Below, piece after piece: positions 17,326 through 25,732 of a stretch of DNA of 64,000 bases. The notes beneath the pieces were generated by a model. The model saw only the letters and a list, made by a program, of their open reading frames with translations. It was not told where the DNA came from and made no database searches. How positions within the stretch are numbered: the stretch's first letter is position 1; every line of letters starts with the position of its first letter. Made by a program: the position numbers and the translations under genes. The stretch spans positions 124,001 through 188,000 of the forward strand of contig JBMYRB010000001.1 of assembly GCA_049601915.1 (NCBI GenBank), written 5' to 3'. Source of the DNA: UBA8079 sp049601915. Lineage in GTDB: Bacteria; Pseudomonadota; Alphaproteobacteria; UBA6615.

Positions 17326-18258
17326 CTACCCCGCCAGTCCGAGGAGTGAATCCGCCAGCAAAAGCGCAAACACAAGGAACAGATAAAGAATCGAGAAGCC
17401 GAACATCTGGCGCGCACGCTTGTCTTCGGCGGCATCCGGTTCGCACAGCACCCGCCACGAAATGGCGACGAAGGCAACACCAAGGGCGCCGACACCAATC
17501 GCATATAGAAGCCCCGCCGCACCGAGTGCGAACGGCGCCAAGCTTACCGGCACCAGCAACAGGGTATAGGCCAGCATCTGGCGCTTCGTCGACTGCCGGC
17601 CCGCGACCACCGGCATCATCGGCACGCCCGCGCGTTCATAGTCACCACTCCTGTAAAGCGCGAGCGCCCAGAAATGGGGCGGCGTCCACAGGAATATGAT
17701 GGCGAAGAGGCTCACCGACACAAGGCTGACATCACCGGTCACGGCCACCCAGCCGATCATCGGCGGAAACGCTCCGGCCGCACCGCCGATAACAATATTC
17801 TGCGGTGTCCGCCGCTTGAGCCAGACTGTGTAGACGAAGACATAGAAAAGGATCGCCACAGCCAACAGTCCGGCGGCCGTCCAGTTGGTCGTGAAGCCCA
17901 TCAGGACGACAGAGAACACCGCCAAAACGGTCGCGAACCCAAGCGCATCACCCGGTGCTATGCGTCCGGCCGGCAAAGGCCGGTTTGCCGTGCGCGACAT
18001 CAGCGCATCGATATCGCGCTCATACCACATGTTGACGGCACCCGCCGCGCCCGAGCCAACGGCGATACACAAGATCGCAACGATCGCGAGCAAGGGATGC
18101 AGGGTACCGGGTGCAATGAACAAGCCCACGGCGCCGGAGAACACCACGAGCGTCATGACACGCGGCTTCAGCAACGCAACGAAATCCGAGACGTTCGACC
18201 CCGACGCCATAGGCAGCGCGGTCTCGCTTGTCCGGTTCAGATACGCGGCATCAGCCAA
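17326..18258 (-). CDS. ctaB: Protoheme IX farnesyltransferase (heme O synthase)
   Basis: UbiA-superfamily prenyltransferase that adds a farnesyl group to heme b, giving heme o for the aa3 oxidase. The 310-residue protein has about nine TM segments. The first Asp-rich motif region is NMWYERDIDALMSRTANRPLP, with the LKPRVM start typical of the family. The second conserved loop is FLWTPPHFWALALYRSGDYERAGVPMM. It lies between ctaD and the CoxF-like gene. Confidence 0.97.
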   Translation of the reverse strand: MADAAYLNRTSETALPMASGSNVSDFVALLKPRVMTLVVFSGAVGLFIAPGTLHPLLAIVAILCIAVGSGAAGAVNMWYERDIDALMSRTANRPLPAGRIAPGDALGFATVLAVFSVVLMGFTTNWTAAGLLAVAILFYVFVYTVWLKRRTPQNIVIGGAAGAFPPMIGWVAVTGDVSLVSVSLFAIIFLWTPPHFWALALYRSGDYERAGVPMMPVVAGRQSTKRQMLAYTLLLVPVSLAPFALGAAGLLYAIGVGALGVAFVAISWRVLCEPDAAEDKRARQMFGFSILYLFLVFALLLADSLLGLAG

Positions 18259-18296
18259 TGCTCAACTCCGTGTTCGAGGATCGATTCCGCAACCGC

Positions 18297-19922
18297 CTAA
18301 TGCGCGGGCGCAGGTTTGATCTCCGGCAACTCTTCATGGGTGTGATGCGGGGCCGGAGACGGCACCGTCCACTCCAGCGTGGTGGCACCTTCGCCCCAAT
18401 AATTCGCCTCGACCCGGCGACCCGATGTCAGGGTCTGGAACACGATATAGATGAACAGCAGCACCCCGACGGCGGAAACATACGAGCCGATCGACGAGAT
18501 CTCGTTCCAGCCAGCATATGCGTCCGGATAGTCGGAAATGCGTCGCGGCATCCCCGCCAGACCGAGGAAATGCTGCGGGAAGAAGGTGATGTTAACACCG
18601 ATGAAGGTGATCCAGAAATGCAGTTTGCCCAACGTTTCATTGTACTGGCGGCCCGACATCTTGCCGATCCAGTAGTAGAAACCGGCGAACATCGTGAAGA
18701 CGGCACCGAGGCTCAGCACATAGTGGAAATGCGCGACCACGTAATAAGTGTCATGCAGGGCCAGATCCAGGCCCGCATTGGCGAGCACAACGCCCGTCAC
18801 GCCACCGACGGTGAACAGGAAGATGAACCCGACGGCCCAGAGCATCGGCGTGTCCATGCGGACAGACCCGCCCCACATGGTGGCGATCCAGGAGAATATC
18901 TTGATACCCGTGGGTACGGCGATCACCATCGTCGCGACCGTGAAATAGACCCGCGTGTCAACGTCGAGGCCGACCGTAAACATGTGGTGGGCCCACACGA
19001 TGAATCCGACGAATCCGATCCCGACCATGGCGTAGGCCATGCCGAGATAGCCGAATACGGGTTTTCGCGAGAAGGTCGATACGATCTGACTGATGATACC
19101 GAAGCCCGGCAAGATCATGATGTAGACCTCGGGATGTCCGAAGAACCAGAACAGATGCTGGAACAGGATCGGGTCACCGCCCCCGGCCGCGTCAAAGAAG
19201 GTCGTGCCGAAGTTGCGGTCGGTCAGGAGCATCGTGATCGCGCCGGCGAGCACCGGCACCGCGAGCACCAGCAGGAAGGCCGTCACCAGCTCACCCCAGA
19301 TGAACAAGGGCATGCGGTGGAGCGTCATGCCCGGCGCACGCATATTGAAGATCGTGGTGATGAAGTTGATCGCACCAAGAATCGAGGACGCGCCGGCCAG
19401 ATGAAGCGCAAAAATGGCCATATCCACAGATGGCCCCGGTTGCCCCAAGGCCGACGAAAGTGGTGGATAGACCGTCCAGCCCGTTCCGGCGCCACCGCCG
19501 GCGAAAGTACTCGCGACCAGCAGGATCAGCGCAGGCGGCAGGAGCCAGAATGAAATATTGTTCATCCGCGGGAACGCCATGTCCGGCGCGCCGATCAGCA
19601 GCGGGATAAACCAGTTGCCGAAGCCGCCGATGACGGCGGGCATGACAACGAAGAACACCATGATCAGCCCATGGGCCGTGATGACCACGTTCCAGAACTG
19701 GCCGTCGGTCGATCCGTCGCCCGCGAGGAAGTATTGGGTCCCCGGATCCTGCAGCTCAAGGCGCATCAGAATGGAAAAGAGACCACCGACGATACCGGCG
19801 AGGATCGAGAAGGTGAGATACATCGTCCCGATATCTTTATGGTTGGTCGAGTAGACCCACCGCCGCCAGCCGGTTAGTTTGTGATCGTGGTGTGCGTGAT
19901 CGTCTGCGTGCGCGTCAGCCAT
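18297..19922 (-). CDS. ctaD: Cytochrome c oxidase subunit I
   Basis: Catalytic heme a/a3-CuB subunit of the aa3-type terminal oxidase, 541 residues and 12 TM helices. It starts with the His-rich HADDHAHHDHK followed by WVYSTNHKDIGTMYL. The active-site helix WFFGHPEVYIMILPGFG contains the CuB histidine and the cross-linked tyrosine, and VWAHHMFTVGLD carries the other CuB histidines. The heme ligand region is VVAHFHYVLSLGAVF. The D- and K-channel context looks complete. First order partner of ctaC, 20 bases away. Confidence 0.98.
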   Translation of the reverse strand: MADAHADDHAHHDHKLTGWRRWVYSTNHKDIGTMYLTFSILAGIVGGLFSILMRLELQDPGTQYFLAGDGSTDGQFWNVVITAHGLIMVFFVVMPAVIGGFGNWFIPLLIGAPDMAFPRMNNISFWLLPPALILLVASTFAGGGAGTGWTVYPPLSSALGQPGPSVDMAIFALHLAGASSILGAINFITTIFNMRAPGMTLHRMPLFIWGELVTAFLLVLAVPVLAGAITMLLTDRNFGTTFFDAAGGGDPILFQHLFWFFGHPEVYIMILPGFGIISQIVSTFSRKPVFGYLGMAYAMVGIGFVGFIVWAHHMFTVGLDVDTRVYFTVATMVIAVPTGIKIFSWIATMWGGSVRMDTPMLWAVGFIFLFTVGGVTGVVLANAGLDLALHDTYYVVAHFHYVLSLGAVFTMFAGFYYWIGKMSGRQYNETLGKLHFWITFIGVNITFFPQHFLGLAGMPRRISDYPDAYAGWNEISSIGSYVSAVGVLLFIYIVFQTLTSGRRVEANYWGEGATTLEWTVPSPAPHHTHEELPEIKPAPAH

Positions 19923-19942
19923 CTAACAATCTCCTCGCCGCG

Positions 19943-20836
19943 CTACTGCGCGGTCGCGGGCGTTGCGCCCGATTCGTTTCGTGTGATCTGGATCGGTCGC
20001 GGTGACAAATCACCGTCGGCCCCGCCGAAGCGTGCCTGTGCCTTTGCCACCCAGGCATTGAACTCAGCCTCGGGCACCGCCTCGATGGCCAGCGGCATGA
20101 ACGCATGCCCGGCCCCGCAAAGTTCGGAGCACTGGCCGTAATACATGCCCGGCTGGTCGATCAGGAACCAAGTCTCATTCGTGCGCCCCGGTACGGCGTC
20201 GATTTTCGATCCCAGTGCAGGCATCGCGAAGGCATGCAGCACGTCGGAAGAGGTCACAAGGACGCGAATTTTTTTTCCAACCGGCAGAACCAGGTTTTCG
20301 TCGGTCGCCAGCAGGCGAGGCTGGCCGGGCTTGAGTTCATCGTCCGGCACCATGAAAGCGTCGAACGTGAAATCACCATGATCGGGATACTCATAGCTCC
20401 AATACCATTGCCGCCCGATCGCCTTGATCGTCAGGTCGGCGTCGGTGACGTCGTCGGTCGCGTACAGAAGCGGCAGCGAGAAAAAGCCGATCACAAACAG
20501 GATCACGACCGGGATCACGGTCCAGAGGATCTCGATCAACGTGTTGTGGGTCGTCTTGGTCGGGTTGGGATTCGCGGACTCACGGAAGCGCACGATCGTG
20601 TAGAGCAGCAGTGCGAGTACGAAAATGGAAATCAGGAAGATGACCCAGAGAAGGAAATCATGGAACGTGTCCATCTGCTCCATGATTGGCGAATGCGCCG
20701 ACTGGAAATTGAGCTGCCAAGGTTCCGGCTGCTGCGCGCCCGCAGGGGTCGCCACAAATGCGAACAGCATGCTCGCAAGACCAGCCAAACCGGTGTACCC
20801 GGCGGCGCGTTTCAGATGATGTTGGATTGTCGTCAT
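19943..20836 (-). CDS. ctaC: Cytochrome c oxidase subunit II
   Basis: A 297-residue subunit that accepts electrons from cytochrome c through the binuclear CuA centre. It has a signal peptide (about 1-34, ending TPAGAQ), two membrane helices, then the periplasmic cupredoxin domain. The CuA site is seen in GQCSELCGAGHAFMPL with both cysteines, the histidine and the methionine, plus the upstream DVLHAFAMP. The start at 20836 is chosen because the longer in-frame reading to 21190 lacks any family similarity. It is the first gene of the oxidase operon. A run of eight A residues encodes the GKKIR segment. Confidence 0.97.
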   Translation of the reverse strand: MTTIQHHLKRAAGYTGLAGLASMLFAFVATPAGAQQPEPWQLNFQSAHSPIMEQMDTFHDFLLWVIFLISIFVLALLLYTIVRFRESANPNPTKTTHNTLIEILWTVIPVVILFVIGFFSLPLLYATDDVTDADLTIKAIGRQWYWSYEYPDHGDFTFDAFMVPDDELKPGQPRLLATDENLVLPVGKKIRVLVTSSDVLHAFAMPALGSKIDAVPGRTNETWFLIDQPGMYYGQCSELCGAGHAFMPLAIEAVPEAEFNAWVAKAQARFGGADGDLSPRPIQITRNESGATPATAQ

Positions 20837-21170
20837 TCGCTCGCTTCCATCTGGTCGACCGCCCCCGCGAATCACATCGCAGGGCGGGCAACCCCCTATA
20901 GCCCATTGGACGGGGCGAAAAATAGCCCAGCGCATCGCCCTCAACAAGTCACAGCCCGCGCGATTTACAGCCTTGAGACACCTTGTCGCAGCGCCGCAAA
21001 TCCCTGATTGTACAAACAATTCGGCGCCAAACGGCTCGCCCGTCGGGTAGGACGGTAAAACAAAAAACGCGACCCTACCGATTGTTGAGCGGCCAAGGCT
21101 GACAATCTTGGTCCAAGTCCCATATTGTTGGGACGAATTTCTCATCCCCAGCTCGAGCGAACATCGCCCC
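20837..21170 (+). other. Divergent 334-bp intergenic region between ctaC and tldD
   Basis: No convincing gene is seen on either strand. The region should hold the promoter of the long cta operon (minus) and of tldD (plus). One promoter-like element for ctaC is described separately. I found no RNA gene or terminator here. Confidence 0.6.
20919..20947 (-). promoter_or_regulatory. Candidate promoter for the ctaC operon
   Basis: On the minus strand TTGTTG (20942-20947) and TATTTT (20919-20924) are separated by 17 bases, about 80 bases before the ctaC start. Moderate match to sigma-70 elements, with no further evidence. Confidence 0.35.
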
Positions 21171-22604
21171 ATGACCGACATTGCCCGCACCGACGATATA
21201 TTCTACGCACGAACCGGCATGGACCCCGAACGGGTCGTCGCGCGGGTCGACACGGCACTCGATGGCGCGGACGATGGCGAGTTGTTTCTCGAATATAATC
21301 AATCCGAGAGCATCACCTTCGACGACGGACGCGTCCGGAATGCCAATTTCGATACGTCCCAGGGTTTCGGCCTGCGCGCCGTCTCGGGCGAGGCGACCGG
21401 ATATGCCCATTCAACGGAAATGAGCGAGGCCGCTATCACCCGCGCGGGCGACACGGTGAGCGCCGTGCGAACAGGACGAAGCGGCACGGTGGGAGACTCC
21501 CCCGCCGGCACCAACCGAGACCTCTACACCGACACCAACCCGCTGGGCGAGATGGCCTTCGAGGACAAGGTTGCCCTCCTGTCGGAGATCGACGCCTGTG
21601 CGCGCGGGAGCGACCCGCGCGTGCGTCAGGTCACCGCGTCCCTGTCAGGAAGCTGGCAGGCCGTACAGATCGTGCGGGCCGGCGGCGATCGGCGTGCCGA
21701 CATCCGCCCCCTTGTCCGCCTCAATGTCTCCGTCATGGTCGGCGATGGCGACCGCCAGGAAACCGGGTCCCAGGGCGTCGGCGGCCGAGCCACATATGAC
21801 CAGTGGATCTCGCCGGAAAACTGGCAGTCACAGGTCGAAGAGGCCCTGCGCCAGGCCCTGGTCAATCTGGAATCGGTGCCCGCACCTGCCGGCGAGATGC
21901 CGGTCGTTCTCGGGCCCGGCTGGCCGGGTGTTCTACTCCACGAGGCGATCGGTCATGGCCTTGAGGGCGACTTCAACCGCAAGAAGACCTCGGCCTTCTC
22001 GTCCCTGCTCGGCGAACGGGTCGCCGCGCCGGGGGTGACCGTGGTCGATGACGGCACGCTTGCCGACCGGCGCGGTTCGATCACCATCGACGATGAAGGC
22101 ACGCCCAGCGCCTACAACGTGTTGATCGAGGACGGCATCCTCAAGAACTACATGCAAGACCGCATGAACGCGCGCCTGATGGGCATGGAGCCCACCGGCA
22201 ACGGTCGACGCCAGTCCTTCGCCCACAACCCGATGCCACGGATGACCAACACCTACATGCTCGACGGTGAGGCCGATCCCGAGGAATGCATCAAGGCGGC
22301 AAAAACCGGCATCTATGCCGTGAACTTCGGCGGCGGCCAGGTCGACATCACCAACGGCAAGTTCGTGTTCAGCTGCACCGAGGCCTACATGATCGAGGAC
22401 GGCAAGCTCGGCGCACCGGTCAAGGGCGCAACCCTGATCGGCAACGGCCCCGATGCGCTGACCCGCGTCAAGCTGATCGGCAATGACTCGCGCCTCGACG
22501 ACGGTGTGGGCACCTGCGGCAAGGATGGCCAGTCGGTTCCGGTCGGCGTTGGCCAGCCGACGATGTATCTGGAGTCTCTCACCGTCGGCGGCACCGCCGT
22601 CTGA
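21171..22604 (+). CDS. tldD: TldD metalloprotease subunit
   Basis: A 477-residue catalytic subunit of the TldD-TldE (PmbA) heterodimer, which degrades or matures unfolded peptides, including some ribosomally made modified peptides. The zinc motif HEAIGH is at 257-262 (H257, E258, H262), followed by GLEGDFNRKKTSAF. Other signatures are IDDEGTPSAYNVLIEDGILKN, RRQSFAHNPMPRMTNTYM and CTEAYMIEDG. The start at 21171 (MTDIARTDD) is chosen over an ATG at 21108, which would add unrelated residues. Its partner pmbA is at 31.7 kb, not adjacent. Confidence 0.96.
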   Translation: MTDIARTDDIFYARTGMDPERVVARVDTALDGADDGELFLEYNQSESITFDDGRVRNANFDTSQGFGLRAVSGEATGYAHSTEMSEAAITRAGDTVSAVRTGRSGTVGDSPAGTNRDLYTDTNPLGEMAFEDKVALLSEIDACARGSDPRVRQVTASLSGSWQAVQIVRAGGDRRADIRPLVRLNVSVMVGDGDRQETGSQGVGGRATYDQWISPENWQSQVEEALRQALVNLESVPAPAGEMPVVLGPGWPGVLLHEAIGHGLEGDFNRKKTSAFSSLLGERVAAPGVTVVDDGTLADRRGSITIDDEGTPSAYNVLIEDGILKNYMQDRMNARLMGMEPTGNGRRQSFAHNPMPRMTNTYMLDGEADPEECIKAAKTGIYAVNFGGGQVDITNGKFVFSCTEAYMIEDGKLGAPVKGATLIGNGPDALTRVKLIGNDSRLDDGVGTCGKDGQSVPVGVGQPTMYLESLTVGGTAV

Positions 22605-22625
22605 TCGCGGGGCACGGCAGCTATT

Positions 22626-22668
22626 ACACGACAGCCATGCACTTTTCGCATGCATAGTTGTGTCGTGT
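22626..22668. repeat. Interrupted inverted repeat upstream of the efflux operon
   Basis: ACACGACA (22626-22633) is repeated inverted as TGTCGTGT (22661-22668), and inside it ATGCA (22637-22641) pairs with TGCAT (22651-22655). The inner and outer arms are offset by one base in centre, giving a 3/5-base internal loop. It lies 22 bases after the tldD stop and 85 bases before the HlyD-type gene. It may be an operator for a MarR/TetR-type repressor or a weak terminator. No T-run follows. Confidence 0.6.
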
Positions 22669-22752
22669 TCCGGTCCATTACAGAATAACCGAGACATAAA
22701 GTTCATCTGATCGTCATGCCCGACCGGGTCCGGCGATCTGTTCGGAGGCGGC

Positions 22753-23907
22753 ATGCCCGACGAAGGACGCACGCAGCAATCCTTGAGCGGAAGCGGAACG
22801 GACACCGCGACCGCATCGCCGCGCCGGGCCGGCTCGATGGTTCGCAACCTGATCATCGTCGCCATCGTTTTTGCCGCCGTTGTCGGTGCCGGCCGGTGGG
22901 GCTATTGGCAATGGGCCCATGTCAGCGAAACCGATGCCCGCATCCAGGCCGATACGATCGCGATTTCCAGCCGCGTGTCGGGCTGGGTCGTCGACTTGCC
23001 GATTATCGAGGGGGACAAGGTTCACCGGGGCGAACTTCTGGTCGAGATCGATTCCCGTGAATCCCGACTCAAGCTGACCGAATATGGCGCGCGCATCGCG
23101 GCGCTGGCAGCGGCGCGCCAGCAGATCACCTCCAAGATCGATCTGATCGACCGCACCACGACCAGCCGGGTGGAAGCGGTGCGATCGCGGGCCGACGCGG
23201 CGCGGGTCGCGGTCGAGGCCAGCCGCGAACAGTTCGAGTTCGCACGCACCGATTTCGAGCGCACCCGCACGTTGCTAGCCGAACAGATCGTGTCCCGCCA
23301 GCGGCTCGATCAGGTCCACACCGCATTAAGCCGGGCCCAGGAACGACACCAGAAAGCGCAGGCCGACCTCGCCGCGGCACTCGCCGATGTCGGTGAGGCA
23401 GAGGCCGAACGCGGTGAGATGAATGTGCTCGCAAGCCGTATGGACGCCCTGCGGCACGAAGAGGCCGAGATCGCAGCGCAGCGCGACCAGCAGGCGCTCG
23501 ACGCCGCCGACCGCACCATCAAGAGCCCGATCGACGGGGTGGTCTCGGAAACCTTCGTCGACCGCGGCGAGTTCGTGAGCCCGGGCCAGCGCCTGATGCT
23601 GGTCCACAATCCCGATCTGGTCTGGGTCGAGGCGAACATCAAGGAAACGGACATCCGCCATCTGGCGCCCGGCATGGCCGTCGAGGTCAAGATTGACGCC
23701 TTCCCCGATCGGCAGTTCAACGGCACCATCGCGCGCATCGGCCAGGCGGCGACCAGCGAGTTCGCGCTGCTGCCGAACCCGAACCCGAGCGGCAACTTCA
23801 CCAAGGTGACCCAACGCCTGCCCGTGCGCATCGCCATCGAAGAGACCCAGGGCTTACTGCGCCCAGGCATGATGGCCGTGGTGAACATCGAAATTCTCGG
23901 ACGGTGA
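22753..23907 (+). CDS. HlyD/EmrA family membrane fusion protein
   Basis: Periplasmic adaptor of a drug efflux pump, 384 residues. It has one N-terminal TM (about 34-56), then the lipoyl-like half IQADTIAISSRVSGWV, a long coiled coil rich in Arg/Glu/Ala (about 110-255), and the second lipoyl half TIKSPIDGVVSETFVDRGEF. The beta-barrel region is HLAPGMAVEVKIDAFPDRQFNG, typical of EmrA. GGAGGC precedes the ATG. The stop overlaps the GTG start of the MFS partner. No outer-membrane TolC gene is in the window. Confidence 0.93.
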   Translation: MPDEGRTQQSLSGSGTDTATASPRRAGSMVRNLIIVAIVFAAVVGAGRWGYWQWAHVSETDARIQADTIAISSRVSGWVVDLPIIEGDKVHRGELLVEIDSRESRLKLTEYGARIAALAAARQQITSKIDLIDRTTTSRVEAVRSRADAARVAVEASREQFEFARTDFERTRTLLAEQIVSRQRLDQVHTALSRAQERHQKAQADLAAALADVGEAEAERGEMNVLASRMDALRHEEAEIAAQRDQQALDAADRTIKSPIDGVVSETFVDRGEFVSPGQRLMLVHNPDLVWVEANIKETDIRHLAPGMAVEVKIDAFPDRQFNGTIARIGQAATSEFALLPNPNPSGNFTKVTQRLPVRIAIEETQGLLRPGMMAVVNIEILGR

Positions 23908-25472
23908 CCGACGCCGTCATGCCCGCAGCTTCCGGTGGCATGAAGTCACAAGACGTCGGCTTTGCCCAGCGCTGGCTGGTCGTCGCCACGAGCCTGTCCT
24001 CTTCTCTTGCCCTCGCCCTGTCCGGTACGATCACCAACGTCGCCGTGCCGGATATCATGGGCGCATTCGGCGTCGGTCAGGACCAGGCGCAATGGATGGC
24101 GACAGCCTTCTTCGCCGCGATGACCGCCGGCATGCTGCCCAGCGACTGGCTGACCCGCACATTTGGCGCGCGCCACGTATTCGTTGCGATGATGCTCTTG
24201 TTTTTTGCCGCATCGGTCGCCGGCGGCACCGCCCAGACCTATCTCGTCGTTGTCCTCGCGCGCGCCGCGCAGGGCCTTGCGGCCGGCATCATCCTGCCGC
24301 TCACCATGATGGCGATGTTTGCCGTGTTTCCGGCGAACCGCCGCGCCATGGTCGCCGGCCTGTTCGGCATCAGCTTCGTCCTCGGTCCCGGGCTCGGCCC
24401 CTGGTTCGGCGGCGTCGCCATCGACCTGTTCGACTGGCGCTTCACCTTCTATGTCGCGTTACCCGTCGCCTTCTGCTCGATGATGCTTGCTTCCGTCGTC
24501 TTTCCGACCCGCGACCGTGACGCCCCGCGCACCCTTCTCGACTGGTTCGGATTCCTGCTGGTCGCAACTTTTCTGACGGCCACATTGACCGGTCTGTCGA
24601 ACGGACAGTTGAAAGGCTGGAACTCGAACTTTGTCATGGCCGCCCTGGGGCTCGGCATCGGCGCGGGCATCGTCTTTGTCGTATGGGAACTGATCGCCGA
24701 CGATCCGATATTCGATGTCAGGCTGCTCGCTCGGCCGCGCTTCGCCATCGCCAACATGGTCTCCTTCCTGTTCGGCGCAACGCTCTTCGGGTCCTTCTAC
24801 CTGCAGCCGGTTTTCGTGCAGCTGGTCCAGAACTACGGTCCCTTGCGGGCCGGTCTTGTGCTGGTTCCCGGCGGCTTGATCATGGGACTGGTACTGCCGC
24901 TGGCCGGCCGAACATCGGATCTCGTGCCACCCTATATTCCGCTCGCAGTCGGGTTCCTGCTTTTCACGATTTCGCTCTGGCTGATGGGATTCTCCGATCC
25001 CAACACCGCGTTCATCACATTCGCCGCCATCGTCGGGCTGGGACGGATCGGCCAGGGTATGCTGTTTCCACCCGTCACCGCGGTCGGTCTGCAGACGGCA
25101 CCGCCAGAGAGCATGGGCACCGCCAACGGGATGCTCAATTTCACCCGCCAGATGGGGGGTGCGTTCGGGATCAACCTGCTGGCGATCTTCATCGAACGGC
25201 GCACGTCGGTATACAGCGAGATCCTGGCCTCGACCCAGACGGAAGCGAACTCGGCCACCCAGGGCCTGTTGGCCAGCGTCCGCGACATGCTCTCGGTCAC
25301 CGGCCTGCCCGACATGATCGAGGGATCGCTCGCGACCCTGTATCTGGGGCGCATGGTGGCCGCGCAAGCGACCGCGCTGGCCTTCCAGGACACATTCTTA
25401 GTGTTCGCGCTGTTCGGCCTGCTCGCGGTGGCCCTGTCGCTCGCGCTCTGGAGCCCGTTCCGGCGAAGCTAG
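23904..25472 (+). CDS. EmrB/QacA-type MFS efflux transporter (DHA2, 14 TM)
   Basis: A 522-residue proton-driven exporter that works with the upstream adaptor to move substrates across both membranes. Motif A-like segment is LPSDWLTRTFGARHV. The DHA2 signature region is AAQGLAAGIILPLTMM, and FGISFVLGPGLGPWFGG is motif C-like. I take the GTG at 23904 as start, overlapping the adaptor stop. The ATG at 23919 is an alternative. Substrate unknown. The stop codon overlaps the convergent small gene in the palindrome CTAG. Confidence 0.92.
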   Translation: MTDAVMPAASGGMKSQDVGFAQRWLVVATSLSSSLALALSGTITNVAVPDIMGAFGVGQDQAQWMATAFFAAMTAGMLPSDWLTRTFGARHVFVAMMLLFFAASVAGGTAQTYLVVVLARAAQGLAAGIILPLTMMAMFAVFPANRRAMVAGLFGISFVLGPGLGPWFGGVAIDLFDWRFTFYVALPVAFCSMMLASVVFPTRDRDAPRTLLDWFGFLLVATFLTATLTGLSNGQLKGWNSNFVMAALGLGIGAGIVFVVWELIADDPIFDVRLLARPRFAIANMVSFLFGATLFGSFYLQPVFVQLVQNYGPLRAGLVLVPGGLIMGLVLPLAGRTSDLVPPYIPLAVGFLLFTISLWLMGFSDPNTAFITFAAIVGLGRIGQGMLFPPVTAVGLQTAPPESMGTANGMLNFTRQMGGAFGINLLAIFIERRTSVYSEILASTQTEANSATQGLLASVRDMLSVTGLPDMIEGSLATLYLGRMVAAQATALAFQDTFLVFALFGLLAVALSLALWSPFRRS

Positions 25473-25705
25473 CTGGCGGCCTCGGGCTGACCCACAAACG
25501 CGTTCAGCTTGTCGAGAACGCAGAGGATCACCGCGTAGATCACGTAGTACATGAATATGAAGTTCACGATCGGGATTAGGGTGAGAATGACCCAGACAAT
25601 CTTTTTACGTCCCATTCGGTCCGCGATGAAGTAGTTGCCGATCGCCAAGCCGACAAAAATAATGATCAGCGGCAAAACCGCCGTGAATTGTTCACCACCA
25701 CCCAT
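25469..25705 (-). CDS. Small two-TM membrane protein, unknown
   Basis: A 78-residue protein with two hydrophobic helices (VLPLIIIFVGLAIGNYFIA and IVWVILTLIPIVNFIFMYYV) joined by a basic loop (DRMGRKK). It ends in a short polar tail. Inner-membrane location is predicted. It lies 27 bases upstream of gshA on the same strand and might be cotranscribed with it, although it comes before gshA in that transcript. I do not recognise the family. Confidence 0.7.
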   Translation of the reverse strand: MGGGEQFTAVLPLIIIFVGLAIGNYFIADRMGRKKIVWVILTLIPIVNFIFMYYVIYAVILCVLDKLNAFVGQPEAAS

Positions 25706-25732
25706 GTCTTCCCCCTGTGTTTTAACGAATCT

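Noticed and set aside
17319..17522. Longer version of the CoxF-like protein starting at 17522
   Set aside because: The extra part lies over ctaB on the same strand in another frame and is Cys/Arg-rich shadow sequence.
20270..20277. Run of eight T (A on the coding strand) in ctaC as a possible slippage site or terminator
   Set aside because: It encodes the ordinary GKKIR segment in frame, and there is no upstream stem or second product.
20837..21190. N-terminal extension of ctaC by about 118 residues
   Set aside because: No similarity to subunit II, would precede a normal signal peptide, and spans the expected promoter.
22626..22668. Inverted repeat as an intrinsic terminator of tldD
   Set aside because: No T-run follows and the two arms have different centres, so I list it as a possible operator instead.
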